Positions 1 through 8,082 of a stretch of DNA of 64,000 nt are shown one piece after another. Positions within the stretch are counted from its first letter, which is position 1, and the number at the start of each line of letters is the position of its first letter. The DNA is taken from assembly GCA_963719465.1 (NCBI GenBank), contig OY970386.1:186001-250000 (forward strand), given 5' to 3'. Source of the DNA: JALHUB01 sp963719465. GTDB lineage: Bacteria > Chloroflexota > Dehalococcoidia > DSTF01 > JALHUB01. Both the position numbers and the translations under genes were made by a program. The notes under the pieces are model-generated. The model was given only the letters and a program-made list of their open reading frames with translations. It was not told the origin of the DNA and did not search any database.

Positions 1-106
1 TTCCTACATGCCGAAGAGTTGTCTCCTCACGCCCGTCTTATGTCTATCGACTACAATAGTTTTACGCGGGGATGTTTCCGCGTCTGGCGAAAAAGAGGTG
101 AAGCTC

Positions 107-1324
107 ATGGCTGAGCAGAGTTACCGGTACATAATCGTCGGCGGAGGGCTGACCGGCGGCGCTGCCGTGGATGGGATCAGAGGGGTCGACGCCAGCGGCC
201 TGATCCTTCTTATCGGCGAAGAGAACCACCTGCCGTATGACCGCCCGGACCTCACAAAGAAGCTGTGGTTCGGGAAGAAGACGCTGGAGCAGGTCTTCCC
301 GCACGACCGCCAGCATTTCCTCGACAGGGACGTCGAGATGGCGCTCGGCGACCGCGTCGTCGCCCTCGACGCCGCAAACAAGGAGGTCGTCGACGCCCGC
401 GGCGAGACCTATCACTACGAGAGGCTCCTGCTGGCCACCGGCGGCATTCCCCGTTCCCTCCCCCTTCCCGGCAGCGACCTGGAGGGCATCTATTACTACC
501 GCTACCTCGACGACTACCTGCGCATTCGCTCCGAGGCGACGCCCGGGAAGTCGGCGCTGGTTATCGGCGGCGGCTTCATCGGCTCCGAGATCGCCGCCGC
601 GCTGAACATGCAGGGCGTCGCGGTAACGATGCTCTTCCCCACCGCCTATCTTTGCGACCGCGTCTTCCCGGCTTACCTTGGCGAGGCGATGATGGCACGT
701 TTTCGCGAGAAGGGCGTCTCGATATTCACCGGCGACGCGCCCAGCGCTTTCGAGAAGCGCAACGGCCGCTTTCTGACGACGACGCGCCAGGGGCGGACGC
801 TGGAATCGGACATGCTCATCGTCGGCGTCGGCATAGTGCCCGCAACGCAGCTTGCCGAAGACGCCGGCGCCGCCATCGAGAACGGCATCGTCGTCAACGA
901 ATACCTGGAGACAACGCTGCCGGACGTTTACGCGGCCGGCGACAACGCCTACTTCCCGTATCAGGCGCTGGGCCGCCAGATGCGCGTCGAGCACTGGGAC
1001 AACGCCGTCACGGGTGGCCGCTGGGCCGGACGCAACATGGCCGGCGCCCACGGGCCGTACACGCAGCCGTACACGCACATGCCCTACTTCTTCTCCGATC
1101 TCTTCGAGTTCGGCTACGAGGCGGTGGGCGACGTCGATTCCCGCCTCCGGACCTACGCCGACTGGCAGAAGGAAAACGACACGGGCGTCATCTACTACCT
1201 CGAAGACGGCAAGGTGCGCGGCGCGATGATGTGCAACGTATGGGACAAGGTCGATGCCGCCCGCGACATGATCCGCCGCGGCGAAACGGTTTCGGCGGAA
1301 AGCCTGCGCGGCGTTTTGGTTTGA
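107..1324 (+). CDS. NAD(P)/FAD-dependent oxidoreductase, ferredoxin/rubredoxin reductase-like
   Basis: A 405-residue flavoprotein disulfide-reductase-like enzyme that probably moves electrons between NAD(P)H and a small redox protein. The N-terminal FAD-binding motif IIVGGGLTGG comes just after the start. A second dinucleotide motif, VIGGGFIGSEIAAAL, lies near residue 155, and VYAAGDN near residue 270 is the FAD-contacting GD motif. The C-terminal ~110 residues form the usual reductase C-terminal domain. I start at ATG 107 because AGAGGTG sits at 94-100 and the Rossmann fold begins eight residues later. An upstream in-frame ATG at 8 would add 33 residues with no fold. A TACAAT -10-like box lies at 52-57. 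The electron partner cannot be read from context, and no oxygenase is adjacent. Confidence 0.85.
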   Translation: MAEQSYRYIIVGGGLTGGAAVDGIRGVDASGLILLIGEENHLPYDRPDLTKKLWFGKKTLEQVFPHDRQHFLDRDVEMALGDRVVALDAANKEVVDARGETYHYERLLLATGGIPRSLPLPGSDLEGIYYYRYLDDYLRIRSEATPGKSALVIGGGFIGSEIAAALNMQGVAVTMLFPTAYLCDRVFPAYLGEAMMARFREKGVSIFTGDAPSAFEKRNGRFLTTTRQGRTLESDMLIVGVGIVPATQLAEDAGAAIENGIVVNEYLETTLPDVYAAGDNAYFPYQALGRQMRVEHWDNAVTGGRWAGRNMAGAHGPYTQPYTHMPYFFSDLFEFGYEAVGDVDSRLRTYADWQKENDTGVIYYLEDGKVRGAMMCNVWDKVDAARDMIRRGETVSAESLRGVLV

Positions 1325-1347
1325 GGCCGCGCCGGGAGGTGAACGTC

Positions 1348-1668
1348 ATGTCATTGGTCGAAGAGAAAAGCCGGCCCATCGAGAGGAGCGCGCGGCCGCT
1401 CACGAAGCGCGAAGCTGAGGCGTTGGAGCGCGAGGTGCCGTCGTGGTCGCTGATCGACAGCCGGCTCGAAGAAGAGTTCCAGTTCAAGGACTTCGAAGAG
1501 GCGATGGGCTTCGTGGAGCGCGTCGCCAAAATAGCCCGGGAAGAAGACCACCACCCGGACATAGAGCTGTCCTACAACAAGGTCCGGCTCGTCCTCACGA
1601 CCCACAAGATCGGCGGTCTGTCTCGCAATGACTTCATAGTGGCAGCAAAGATAGAGCGCCTGCTATAG
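1348..1668 (+). CDS. phhB: 4a-hydroxytetrahydrobiopterin dehydratase (pterin-4a-carbinolamine dehydratase)
   Basis: A 106-residue member of the PCD/DCoH family, which dehydrates 4a-hydroxy-tetrahydropterin to quinonoid dihydropterin and so recycles tetrahydropterin cofactors. The family signature is clear: EDHHPDIELSYNKV followed by THKIGGLSRNDF, which contains the paired histidines and the later histidine and aspartate of the active site. ATG 1348 has GGGAGGTGA just upstream at 1334-1342. The gene lies 23 bases after the flavoprotein and 33 bases before the SDR gene. Together with folB, folK and folE downstream this forms a pterin gene run. No aromatic amino-acid hydroxylase, the usual partner, is in the window, so its physiological substrate here is open. 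Confidence 0.93.
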   Translation: MSLVEEKSRPIERSARPLTKREAEALEREVPSWSLIDSRLEEEFQFKDFEEAMGFVERVAKIAREEDHHPDIELSYNKVRLVLTTHKIGGLSRNDFIVAAKIERLL

Positions 1669-1701
1669 TTGGGACACGAACAAAGGGAGGGAACCCGCCG
1701 C

Positions 1702-2460
1702 TTGGCCGAAGACCTGCGCGGCAAGACGGCGCTCGTGACGGGCGCCGCGAAACGCGTCGGCGCCGCCATTTCGCTGGCGCTCGCCCGCGAAGGCGCGAAC
1801 GTCGTGGTCCACCACAGCCGGTCGGTGTCAGAGGCGGAGCGGCTGAGGTCCGAGATCGAGGCGATGGACGTGCGCTGCTGGCTCGTGCAGGCGGACTTCG
1901 AGAAGCCGGCCGAGTACGAGACGCTGATCGCCCGCGCCATCGAAGCCGCCGGCTCTCTCGACTTCCTCGTCAACAACGCCTCGCTCTTCACCCTCGACTC
2001 GCTCACCAAAGTCACGTTCGAAAGCCTGACGCAGAACATGCAGGTCAATGCCTGGGTCCCCTTCGCCCTCAGCCGCGACTTCGCCCGTCTCGCTGGTCGT
2101 GGCAAGATCGTCAACCTCGTCGACTCCCGCACCCACGACTTCGACTGGACCCACGTCGCCTACATCCTGAGCAAGCACGTCCTGCTGGTCCTAACCCGCG
2201 TCACCGCCCTTCGTTTCGCGCCTGACATCACCGTCAACGGCGTCTCCCCCGGGCTCATCCTGCCACCGCCGGGCGAAGACGAAAGCTACATCGACCGCCT
2301 GATCGACACCGTCCCGCTCAAGCGCCACGGTTCCCCCGAGGACATCGCCGAGGCCGTCCTCTATCTGCTGAAAAGCGACTTCGTGACCGGCGAGATCGTG
2401 AACGTCGACGGCGGCCGGCACCTCAAGGAGTACCAAAGTGGACCGCGTCGTGATAAGTGA
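1702..2460 (+). CDS. SDR-family oxidoreductase, pteridine reductase/FolM-like
   Basis: A short-chain dehydrogenase/reductase of about 252 residues. The nucleotide-binding motif TGAAKRVG is near residue 17, NNAS follows at about 95, and the catalytic Tyr-x3-Lys is in VAYILSKH. The last part, VNGVSPGLILPP...VNVDGG, is typical SDR. The sequence TGAAKRVG rather than TGxxxGIG resembles pteridine reductases and FolM-type dihydromonapterin reductases. Position between phhB and folB supports a pterin-reducing role, but this is inference. I use TTG 1702, with AGGGAGG at 1684-1690. A TTG at 1669 right after the phhB stop is the alternative. The 3' end overlaps folB by 23 bases. Confidence 0.82.
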   Translation: MAEDLRGKTALVTGAAKRVGAAISLALAREGANVVVHHSRSVSEAERLRSEIEAMDVRCWLVQADFEKPAEYETLIARAIEAAGSLDFLVNNASLFTLDSLTKVTFESLTQNMQVNAWVPFALSRDFARLAGRGKIVNLVDSRTHDFDWTHVAYILSKHVLLVLTRVTALRFAPDITVNGVSPGLILPPPGEDESYIDRLIDTVPLKRHGSPEDIAEAVLYLLKSDFVTGEIVNVDGGRHLKEYQSGPRRDK

Positions 2461-2797
2461 CCTGGCCGCCCGCTGCATCATCGGCGTCGACGATGACGAG
2501 CGCGAAGAGAAGCAGGACGTGCTCATCAACCTGACGGTCTTCACCGATCTTAGCGCCGTCGCCCACAGCGACAGCCTGGAGAACGCCCTCGACTACCGCA
2601 TTCTCCGCACGGACGTGCTGGAGCTCGTCGAAGTCTCGCACTACTACCTCCTCGAGGCGCTCGCCGAGGCTATCGCCGCGGTCTGCCTCAGGCACGACCG
2701 CGTCGATGGCGTGCGCGTGCGCGTCGACAAGCCCGGCGCCCTTCGCTTCGCCCGCAGCGTCGCCGTTGAGATCGACCGCGGGCGCACCGACCGGTGA
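2438..2797 (+). CDS. folB: dihydroneopterin aldolase
   Basis: A 119-residue DHNA-family enzyme that cleaves 7,8-dihydroneopterin to 6-hydroxymethyl-dihydropterin and glycolaldehyde in folate synthesis. Recognisable elements are CIIGVDDDEREEKQDVLINL at the N-terminus, LDYRIL, the YYLLEALAEAI helix with the conserved glutamate, and VRVRVDKPGALRFARSVAVEI at the C-terminus. It starts at GTG 2438 inside the preceding gene, with AAGGAG at 2425-2430. Its stop overlaps the GTG start of folK, so the genes are translationally coupled. Confidence 0.93.
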   Translation: MDRVVISDLAARCIIGVDDDEREEKQDVLINLTVFTDLSAVAHSDSLENALDYRILRTDVLELVEVSHYYLLEALAEAIAAVCLRHDRVDGVRVRVDKPGALRFARSVAVEIDRGRTDR

Positions 2798-3312
2798 CAC
2801 GCGTCTTCATCGGCGTCGGCTCGAACATTGAGCCGGCCGCGAACGTGCGGAGGGCCGTGCAAGCCATAGCGAACGAGATGCGGGTCCTGGCGATATCCAC
2901 CGTCTACGAGACGGAGGCGGAGGAGCGGCCAGACCAGCCCACATACTACAATTGCGTCGTCGAGGTAGAAACGGAGGAGTCCCCGTCAATGCTGAAGCGC
3001 CGCCTGCGAACGATGGAGGAGCGCCTGGGCCGCCGCCGCGACGAAGACAAGTACGCGCCGCGCCCCATCGACCTCGACCTTCTGCTGTATGATGGACTTG
3101 CGCGGCAGTCGAAGGAGTTGACCGTCCCCGCGCCGGAGGTCGAGCGTCGAGCCTATCTGGCGACAGCGCTCGCCGAGCTCGAGCCGGAGCTGGCGTCGCC
3201 GGGCAGCGGGAAGACGTTTGCCGAGCTGGCGCGAAGCCTTCCCCGCGAGGGCATGCGCCCCCTTGAGGAGTACACGTCGGCGCTGAGAAAAGAGGTCGCA
3301 AATGGAAGCTAG
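2794..3312 (+). CDS. folK: 2-amino-4-hydroxy-6-hydroxymethyldihydropteridine pyrophosphokinase
   Basis: A 172-residue HPPK that transfers pyrophosphate from ATP to hydroxymethyl-dihydropterin, the step after FolB. The N-terminus FIGVGSNIEP matches the usual GSN(L/I) motif. EERLGRRRDEDKYAPRPIDLDLLLY contains the metal-binding aspartates of the family signature (RPIDLDLL). It starts at GTG 2794, overlapping the folB stop by four bases, and runs 11 bases into folE. Length is normal. Confidence 0.95.
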   Translation: MTRVFIGVGSNIEPAANVRRAVQAIANEMRVLAISTVYETEAEERPDQPTYYNCVVEVETEESPSMLKRRLRTMEERLGRRRDEDKYAPRPIDLDLLLYDGLARQSKELTVPAPEVERRAYLATALAELEPELASPGSGKTFAELARSLPREGMRPLEEYTSALRKEVANGS

Positions 3313-3874
3313 GAGCGAAAGGATCGAGAGTCTGATTCGCCAGCTTCTCGGCGAGCTGGGGGAGGACCCGCAGCGCGAAGGTCTTCTTCGCAGCCCGCAC
3401 CGGGTAGCCGCCTCCCTTGCTTATCTCACGTCCGGGTACAACGTCGACATCGAGAAGCTCATTAACGGCGCCCGCTTCGCGCAGGAAACGACCAGCATGG
3501 TCATCCTGCGCGACATCGAGTTCTACAGCCTTTGCGAGCACCACCTGCTGCCCTTCTTCGGCCGCTGCCACATCGGCTACCTGCCCAGCGGCCAGGTCTT
3601 CGGCGTCAGCAAGCTGGCCCGCCTCGTCAACGTCTTCGCCCGCCGCCTTCAGCTCCAGGAGCGGCTGACCGAGCAAATCTCGCGGGCCATCATGGACGCC
3701 ATCGACCCCGTGGGCGTCGGCGTCCTCATCGAAGCGCAGCACCTGTGCGTGATGATGCGCGGCATCCAGAAGCAGCACGCCGTCATGACAACGTCCTCTT
3801 TGCTCGGCAGCTTCCGCGAAAACGCCTCGACCCGGCAGGAGTTCCTCACGCTCATCAACCGCCCACGTCCGTAG
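3302..3874 (+). CDS. folE: GTP cyclohydrolase I (FolE1 type)
   Basis: A 190-residue enzyme converting GTP to 7,8-dihydroneopterin triphosphate, the entry point to folate and tetrahydropterins. The zinc and active-site motif SLCEHHLLPF is near residue 77. The downstream QHLCVMMRGIQKQ carries the second zinc cysteine, and MTTSSLLG is the canonical end of the core. ATG 3302 lies within folK. This is the last gene of the pterin run, so the cluster holds the first and middle enzymes of folate synthesis. folP and folC are not in the window. Confidence 0.97.
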   Translation: MEARSERIESLIRQLLGELGEDPQREGLLRSPHRVAASLAYLTSGYNVDIEKLINGARFAQETTSMVILRDIEFYSLCEHHLLPFFGRCHIGYLPSGQVFGVSKLARLVNVFARRLQLQERLTEQISRAIMDAIDPVGVGVLIEAQHLCVMMRGIQKQHAVMTTSSLLGSFRENASTRQEFLTLINRPRP

Positions 3875-3959
3875 CGGGAGCCTCCGCGTCGGCCGCTGAC
3901 CGCCCTTCGATGGTAGAATGAGAATCAAGGCGGCCGGTCACTATCAAGGAGGCCCCGCA

Positions 3960-4685
3960 TTGCCGGAGCCAGACCTTCCTCGCAGCGTATTCTCTCCCAT
4001 CGCCCGCGACTACGACCGTCCTGCCCTCGTGCTCAGCCTGTTCCAGTACCGCCGCTGGCACCACTTCCTGCTTGACCGCCTCGACCTGCCGTCGCTGGCC
4101 GGGGGTGGTGCGCCGCTCCGCGTCCTCGACATGGCCACCGGAACCGGCGCCCTTGCCCTCGACCTCGCGCAGCGGCCCAACGTCCGGGTCGTCGGCGCCG
4201 ACATCACCCGAGCGATGCTGGCGAAAGCGCTCGGCCGAGTCAACGGCAACTCGGCATCCAGCCATCTCTCCTTCGTCGAATGCAGCGCAGAGACGCCCCC
4301 CTTCAAGGACGGCTGCTTCGACGCTCTCGTCTTCGCCTACCTCCTGCGTTACGTGACCGACATCTCCCAGACCCTTTGCTGCCTTGCCGCGCTGGTGAAG
4401 CCGGGCGGGATGATTGCTTCGCTCGATTTCGCCGTCCCCCGCGGTGTCGCCTACCCCCTCTGGCGCGCCTATACCACCGTCGGCCTTCCCGCCGGCGGCC
4501 AGCTTTTCGGCAGCGCCTGGCGCCGCACCGGCTCCTTTCTCGGGCCCAACATCCGCGAATTCTACCGCCGCTGGCCGGAAGAGCGGATCCTGCGCGCCTG
4601 GCGAGACGCCGGGATCACGGAAGTCCAATCGAAGCGGCTGTCGCTGGGCGGCGCCATCGTCATCTGGGGAAGGAGAGCAGCGTGA
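3960..4685 (+). CDS. class I SAM-dependent methyltransferase, UbiE/MenG-like
   Basis: A 241-residue methyltransferase. Motif I is VLDMATGTGALALDLA near residue 50, the acidic residue follows in VVGADIT, and LVKPGGMIASLDF is motif III. The overall pattern resembles demethylmenaquinone/ubiquinone methyltransferases, but the substrate is not determined. I choose TTG 3960, since AAGGAGG is at 3946-3952. The upstream ATG at 3918 overlaps a TAGAAT -10 box (3914-3919) and is unlikely. The stop overlaps the GTG start of the next gene (GTGA), so the membrane protein downstream is co-translated, which hints at a shared quinone or lipid substrate. Confidence 0.8.
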   Translation: MPEPDLPRSVFSPIARDYDRPALVLSLFQYRRWHHFLLDRLDLPSLAGGGAPLRVLDMATGTGALALDLAQRPNVRVVGADITRAMLAKALGRVNGNSASSHLSFVECSAETPPFKDGCFDALVFAYLLRYVTDISQTLCCLAALVKPGGMIASLDFAVPRGVAYPLWRAYTTVGLPAGGQLFGSAWRRTGSFLGPNIREFYRRWPEERILRAWRDAGITEVQSKRLSLGGAIVIWGRRAA

Positions 4686-5434
4686 GCACAGGCGAAGACG
4701 CTCAACCGACGACGCCCGCCCTGCGGCCGGCCTTCTATGCCCTGCGCGCCGGCGGCTGGCGCGACTACGTGACGCTGACGCACCCGCCCTACACCGCCTG
4801 GCATCTCAGCTACGTCGTCCTCGGCGTCGCGGTTGCGCCGGCGGTGCACGTCGACCGGCTGATCGCGACGCTGGTCGCCTTCTTCCTGGCGATGGGCCTC
4901 TCCGCGCACGCCCTCGACGAGCTGGGCCGCCCGCTGAACACCCGCATTCCTGAGTCGACCCTTCGTCTCATCGGCGTCGGCGGCCTGGGCGCGGCGGTAG
5001 CGATGGGCATAGTGGGCAGCATCGTCGTGACGCCGTGGCTGCTGGCGTTCGTCGCCTTCGGGCTGTTCATCGCGCCAGCCTACAACCTGGAGTGGTTCGG
5101 CGGCCGCTTTCATTCGGACGCCTGGTTCGCCTTTGCCTGGGGCAGCTTCCCGTTCCTTACGGCCTACTGGGTGAGCGCCGAACGGCTGGCGCTGCCGGCG
5201 TTGTTCGGCGCCGTGGCCGCCTTTACCCTGAGCCTGGCGCAGCGAAAGTTGAGCGCCCGCGTCCGGACCGTTCGTCGCCGCGTGCGGGCGATCGAGGGGA
5301 AGGTAGTCTATGCGGACGGCGCCGTCGAAGAGGTGGACCGCACCTGGGCCATCGAACCGCTGGAGCGCGCACTCATGCTCATGGCAGTGGCCGTCGCGAC
5401 GATAAGCGTCGCCGCCCTTCTGGCTCGGCTATAA
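4682..5434 (+). CDS. multi-pass membrane protein, weakly UbiA-like
   Basis: A 250-residue protein with about seven hydrophobic segments. I do not recognise a family with confidence. The stretch SAHALDELGRPLNTRIPESTL after the second hydrophobic segment loosely recalls the NDxxDxxxD...RPL loop of UbiA prenyltransferases, but the aspartates are mostly lost. It starts at GTG 4682, overlapping the stop of the UbiE-like methyltransferase, so the pair probably acts in one pathway. The 3' end faces a convergent deacetylase gene ten bases away. Confidence 0.6.
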   Translation: MSTGEDAQPTTPALRPAFYALRAGGWRDYVTLTHPPYTAWHLSYVVLGVAVAPAVHVDRLIATLVAFFLAMGLSAHALDELGRPLNTRIPESTLRLIGVGGLGAAVAMGIVGSIVVTPWLLAFVAFGLFIAPAYNLEWFGGRFHSDAWFAFAWGSFPFLTAYWVSAERLALPALFGAVAAFTLSLAQRKLSARVRTVRRRVRAIEGKVVYADGAVEEVDRTWAIEPLERALMLMAVAVATISVAALLARL

Positions 5435-5444
5435 CCTTCCGCCG

Positions 5445-6275
5445 TTACTCGAGGATGTCCGCGACCGTGCCGAACGAGTACCCTTGCGCCTTCAGCCCGT
5501 CGATAACCTGCTGCAGCGCCGCCGCGTCCTGCGATTCCGACCCCACGTGCATTATGTAAATCGCGCCCGGCTCCGCGTCCGACAGGCTCTTCTGCACGAT
5601 CTGGTCGACGCTGGCGCCGTTCCAGCCCAGGGTATCGACGGTCCAGTTCACGACGTAGCTGTAGCCCGCGGCGTTCGCGTCGCACAGCACCGAGCCGTCC
5701 ACGTCCCCGTACGGCGGCCGGAAGTACGGCTTCGTCGTCTTGCCCGTGGCCGACCGGATAGCCGCGTCCGCCTCGTCGAGCTCGTCGATGCGGTCCTGCG
5801 TGCTGAGCGGCCCCTTTCCCGTCGAAAAGCCGGTGAAAGACGGGTGGTCCTGCGAGTGGTTCATGATCAGGTGGCCGCCGTCCGCTATCGCCTTTGCCAG
5901 CGACGGGTTCGCCTGCGTCCACTCGCCCGTCAGGCTGAAGCTGCCCTTGATGCCGTTCGCGGCCAGGACCTGCAGCACCTGCGTCGTGTTGCCGGCGTCG
6001 GCGCCCGCGTCGAACGTGAGCGCGACCATCTTTCGCGTCGAATTGCCGCGCTGCACCAGCACGGCCGGGTGGTCGCAGTTAGCGGAAGGCTGCCACGTCC
6101 CCGGCGTGGACGTTGGCGGCGACAACGTCGCTTCCTCGACCGGCGCTTCCGTCTCCGTTGCCGCCGGCGCGACCGTCGGCGTCGCCTTCGACCGCGACAG
6201 GCGATCGCAGCCCACGAGCGCAACTGCCATCAACGCAAGCACCGAGACCGCCGCGAAGAAGCGCAACTTCACCAT
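5445..6275 (-). CDS. polysaccharide deacetylase (NodB domain) lipoprotein
   Basis: A 276-residue secreted protein. The N-terminus has a hydrophobic segment ending LVGC, a lipobox, followed by a Thr/Pro/Glu-rich linker to about residue 65. The NodB fold then shows TFDAGADAG (motif 1, with A in place of the usual second D), NHSQDHPSF (metal His motif), RPPYG and IMHVGS. It probably de-N-acetylates a cell-surface or peptidoglycan polymer outside the membrane. A second, more canonical NodB lipoprotein lies at 9.4-10.2 kb. The altered motif 1 could shift metal use or substrate. Confidence 0.88.
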   Translation of the reverse strand: MVKLRFFAAVSVLALMAVALVGCDRLSRSKATPTVAPAATETEAPVEEATLSPPTSTPGTWQPSANCDHPAVLVQRGNSTRKMVALTFDAGADAGNTTQVLQVLAANGIKGSFSLTGEWTQANPSLAKAIADGGHLIMNHSQDHPSFTGFSTGKGPLSTQDRIDELDEADAAIRSATGKTTKPYFRPPYGDVDGSVLCDANAAGYSYVVNWTVDTLGWNGASVDQIVQKSLSDAEPGAIYIMHVGSESQDAAALQQVIDGLKAQGYSFGTVADILE

Positions 6276-6333
6276 CGTGGATCAAATCCTAAGATGGGAG
6301 GCGCGGATTCAGCAATAGGTTCAGCGCGGGGAT

Positions 6334-6780
6334 TTAGTGTTTCGTCAGGGCCTCTCCGCGCTTCTCGGCCAGGCGGCCCAACGCGCGCCCCTTATCGGGA
6401 TGCGGGTCCCGCACCAGACCGTAGATCTCGCGGCCTTCGTGCCCTTCCGGCAGGTGTTCTGTTATCGGAAGACCTTCCGAATTGCAGAACAGCATTCAGT
6501 GGCAGTACTTGTAGCGCTGCATCTCGTCGCAGGGACACGACCAGGTGCTGGACTGCGCCTCGCCGACGATGTCCGGGTAGAAGTTGCACGGGCACAGCGG
6601 CCGGCCTACCTCGTCGATGTGCTTGGCCAGGCCGATTACCAGGAACTCCGTGATCTCCGGCCGTGGATGCAGATAGCTGCCGCTCTTCGCTGCGTAGCGG
6701 CGAACGAAGTGCCACATCTTCTCGACGTTCGCGGCCGACGCCTGACGCCGGTCTTCATCCGTGGGCTTTTCGACGGGCAT
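6334..6780 (-). CDS. ferredoxin-thioredoxin reductase catalytic chain, probable selenoprotein (in-frame TGA)
   Basis: The protein carries the full FTR catalytic pattern CxC-x16-CxC-x8-CxC: Cys63/65, Cys82/84 and Cys93, with the last cysteine position (residue 95) encoded by TGA at 6498-6496. Reading through gives MLFCNSEGLPITEHLPEGHE and a stop at 6334, 148 residues in all. The known family continues CHCMLF at exactly this point. In the Synechocystis enzyme this last Cys (Cys87) and the second Cys (Cys57) form the redox disulfide, while the others bind the [4Fe-4S] cluster. So the TGA replaces a catalytic cysteine. A SECIS-like hairpin follows. ATG 6780 is preceded by GGAGG; ATG 6795 and TTG 6825 are alternatives. 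If TGA is a true stop, the product ends at CH and would be inactive. Confidence 0.75.
6457..6489 (-). promoter_or_regulatory. bacterial SECIS-like hairpin downstream of the FTR TGA
   Basis: Counting from the base after TGA, bases 7-11 (UUCUG) pair with 35-39 (CAGAA). Bases 16-21 (UCGGAA) pair with 26-31 (UUCCGA), closing a GGUC loop at 22-25. If the terminal A-U pair opens, the loop reads AGGUCU, the same as the apical loop of the E. coli fdhF SECIS as I recall it. The GGU of the loop is at +22 to +24, within the distance expected for SelB-dependent insertion. The hairpin is inside the coding sequence. Confidence 0.65.
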
Positions 6781-6847
6781 GAACTCCTCCGCCATCAGTC
6801 TAAGCAAGCGGAAGTGCGCGGACAAGGGAGGTCGGCCCGGCGGACGA

Positions 6848-7975
6848 CTAGTGTCCGTCCTTGGCGAGCTCGCGACGCGTCTGGATGAGGCGCAATATGT
6901 CGGAGCGCGCGATTAGTCCCACGAGACGCCCATCCTCGATGACCGGCACCTGGTTCACGTCCTGCTCCGCCATCAGCTGCAGCACGTTCCGCAGGTCGTC
7001 GTCCGGCGCGACCGCGTGCAGCCGGTCGAACGAAGTCATCGCCTTCTCGACCGGCGTCACCGGCCACTGCTCGCGCGGCACATGGCGAATGTCCTCCAGC
7101 GTCACCAGTCCGAGCAGGTGGTCCTCCGACTGCACAGGAAAGCAGCGGACATTCCGCAGCAGCACGTAATCGTCGACCACGTTCTCCAGCGACAGGTCCG
7201 GCGACACGGTCTCGCAGTTCGTCGTCGCCGCGTCGCCCGCCTTCAGGCCGGTCAGCGTCTCGTCGGTCAGCATCTGCTGGTAGCTGCCGGCGGCGATTCC
7301 CCGCAGAAACAGGCCGATGACGAAGAAGTAGATGCCGTTCAGGATGTTTCCAAAGAGAAAGAAGACGATCCCCGCCGTGATCAGCAGGTATCCCACACCC
7401 TCGCCGGCCGCCGACGCGACACGCGTGGCCTTGTGCAGGCTGTGGGTTCGCTGCCAGAGGAGCGAGCGGAAGACGCGCCCACCGTCAAGCGGAAAGCCCG
7501 GAACCATGTTGAACAGCGCCAGCGTCGCGTTGATCACCGCCAACTGCGCCGAAACGCCCGCCACTCCCGGTGAGAAGGGCGACAGTATCACCCACCCTAT
7601 GGCGAAGAGTCCGCCCATAACGAGACTGGTCAGCGGCCCGACGACCGCTATCTGGAACTCATCACCGGCAGAGCGCGGCTCGCCTCCCAGATTGGACACG
7701 CCTCCGATAAAGAAGAGCGTAATGCCACGCACGTCGAGTCCCTTGCTGCGCGCGACGAATGAGTGGGCCAGCTCGTGCGCCAGCAACGAGGCGAAGAAGA
7801 TGGCGCTCGTGATCGCGCCGGCGATCCACAGCGCCGGCTCCGACCAGCTTGGGAAGAAGTGCGCCAGCGTTCCGTCGGCGAAGAGCCACGTAAATATGAC
7901 GAAGATCGGGATCCAGCTCCAGTGGACTCCGACTTCGATGCCAAATATTCTGCCGAATTTAATGGAAGAGGGCAT
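6848..7975 (-). CDS. site-2-protease-type M50 metalloprotease with CBS domain pair
   Basis: A 375-residue membrane protease. The zinc site HELAH is in the hydrophobic segment near residue 60, and the second motif NMVPGFPLDGGR (third zinc ligand Asp) is near residue 155. About six membrane segments are followed by a C-terminal pair of CBS repeats (about 245-375: FPVQSEDHLLGLVTLEDI and VPVIEDGRLVGLIARSDI). This is the layout of SpoIVFB/Rip3-like intramembrane proteases, with CBS domains sensing a nucleotide. I start at ATG 7975 behind GGGAGGG; an upstream in-frame start at 8008 lacks a good site. Confidence 0.92.
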   Translation of the reverse strand: MPSSIKFGRIFGIEVGVHWSWIPIFVIFTWLFADGTLAHFFPSWSEPALWIAGAITSAIFFASLLAHELAHSFVARSKGLDVRGITLFFIGGVSNLGGEPRSAGDEFQIAVVGPLTSLVMGGLFAIGWVILSPFSPGVAGVSAQLAVINATLALFNMVPGFPLDGGRVFRSLLWQRTHSLHKATRVASAAGEGVGYLLITAGIVFFLFGNILNGIYFFVIGLFLRGIAAGSYQQMLTDETLTGLKAGDAATTNCETVSPDLSLENVVDDYVLLRNVRCFPVQSEDHLLGLVTLEDIRHVPREQWPVTPVEKAMTSFDRLHAVAPDDDLRNVLQLMAEQDVNQVPVIEDGRLVGLIARSDILRLIQTRRELAKDGH

Positions 7976-8082
7976 GATCCCCGTTCCCTCCCGAAGCCGG
8001 CGCGCCACCGCCCTTTCGAAGGCGCGACAGCCTCTCTGATTTCATAGTAGGACGGCAGCGGAGTCTTGTCGAGTGCAGGCAG

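Noticed and set aside
4280..4681. N-terminal extension of the UbiA-like ORF into the methyltransferase gene
   Set aside because: The extension is out of frame with the methyltransferase, Arg-rich and unmotivated. The GTG at 4682 with stop-start overlap is the natural start.
6392..6715. 107-residue minus-strand ORF overlapping the FTR gene in another frame
   Set aside because: Arg-rich translation without motifs. The FTR frame explains this stretch on both sides of the TGA.
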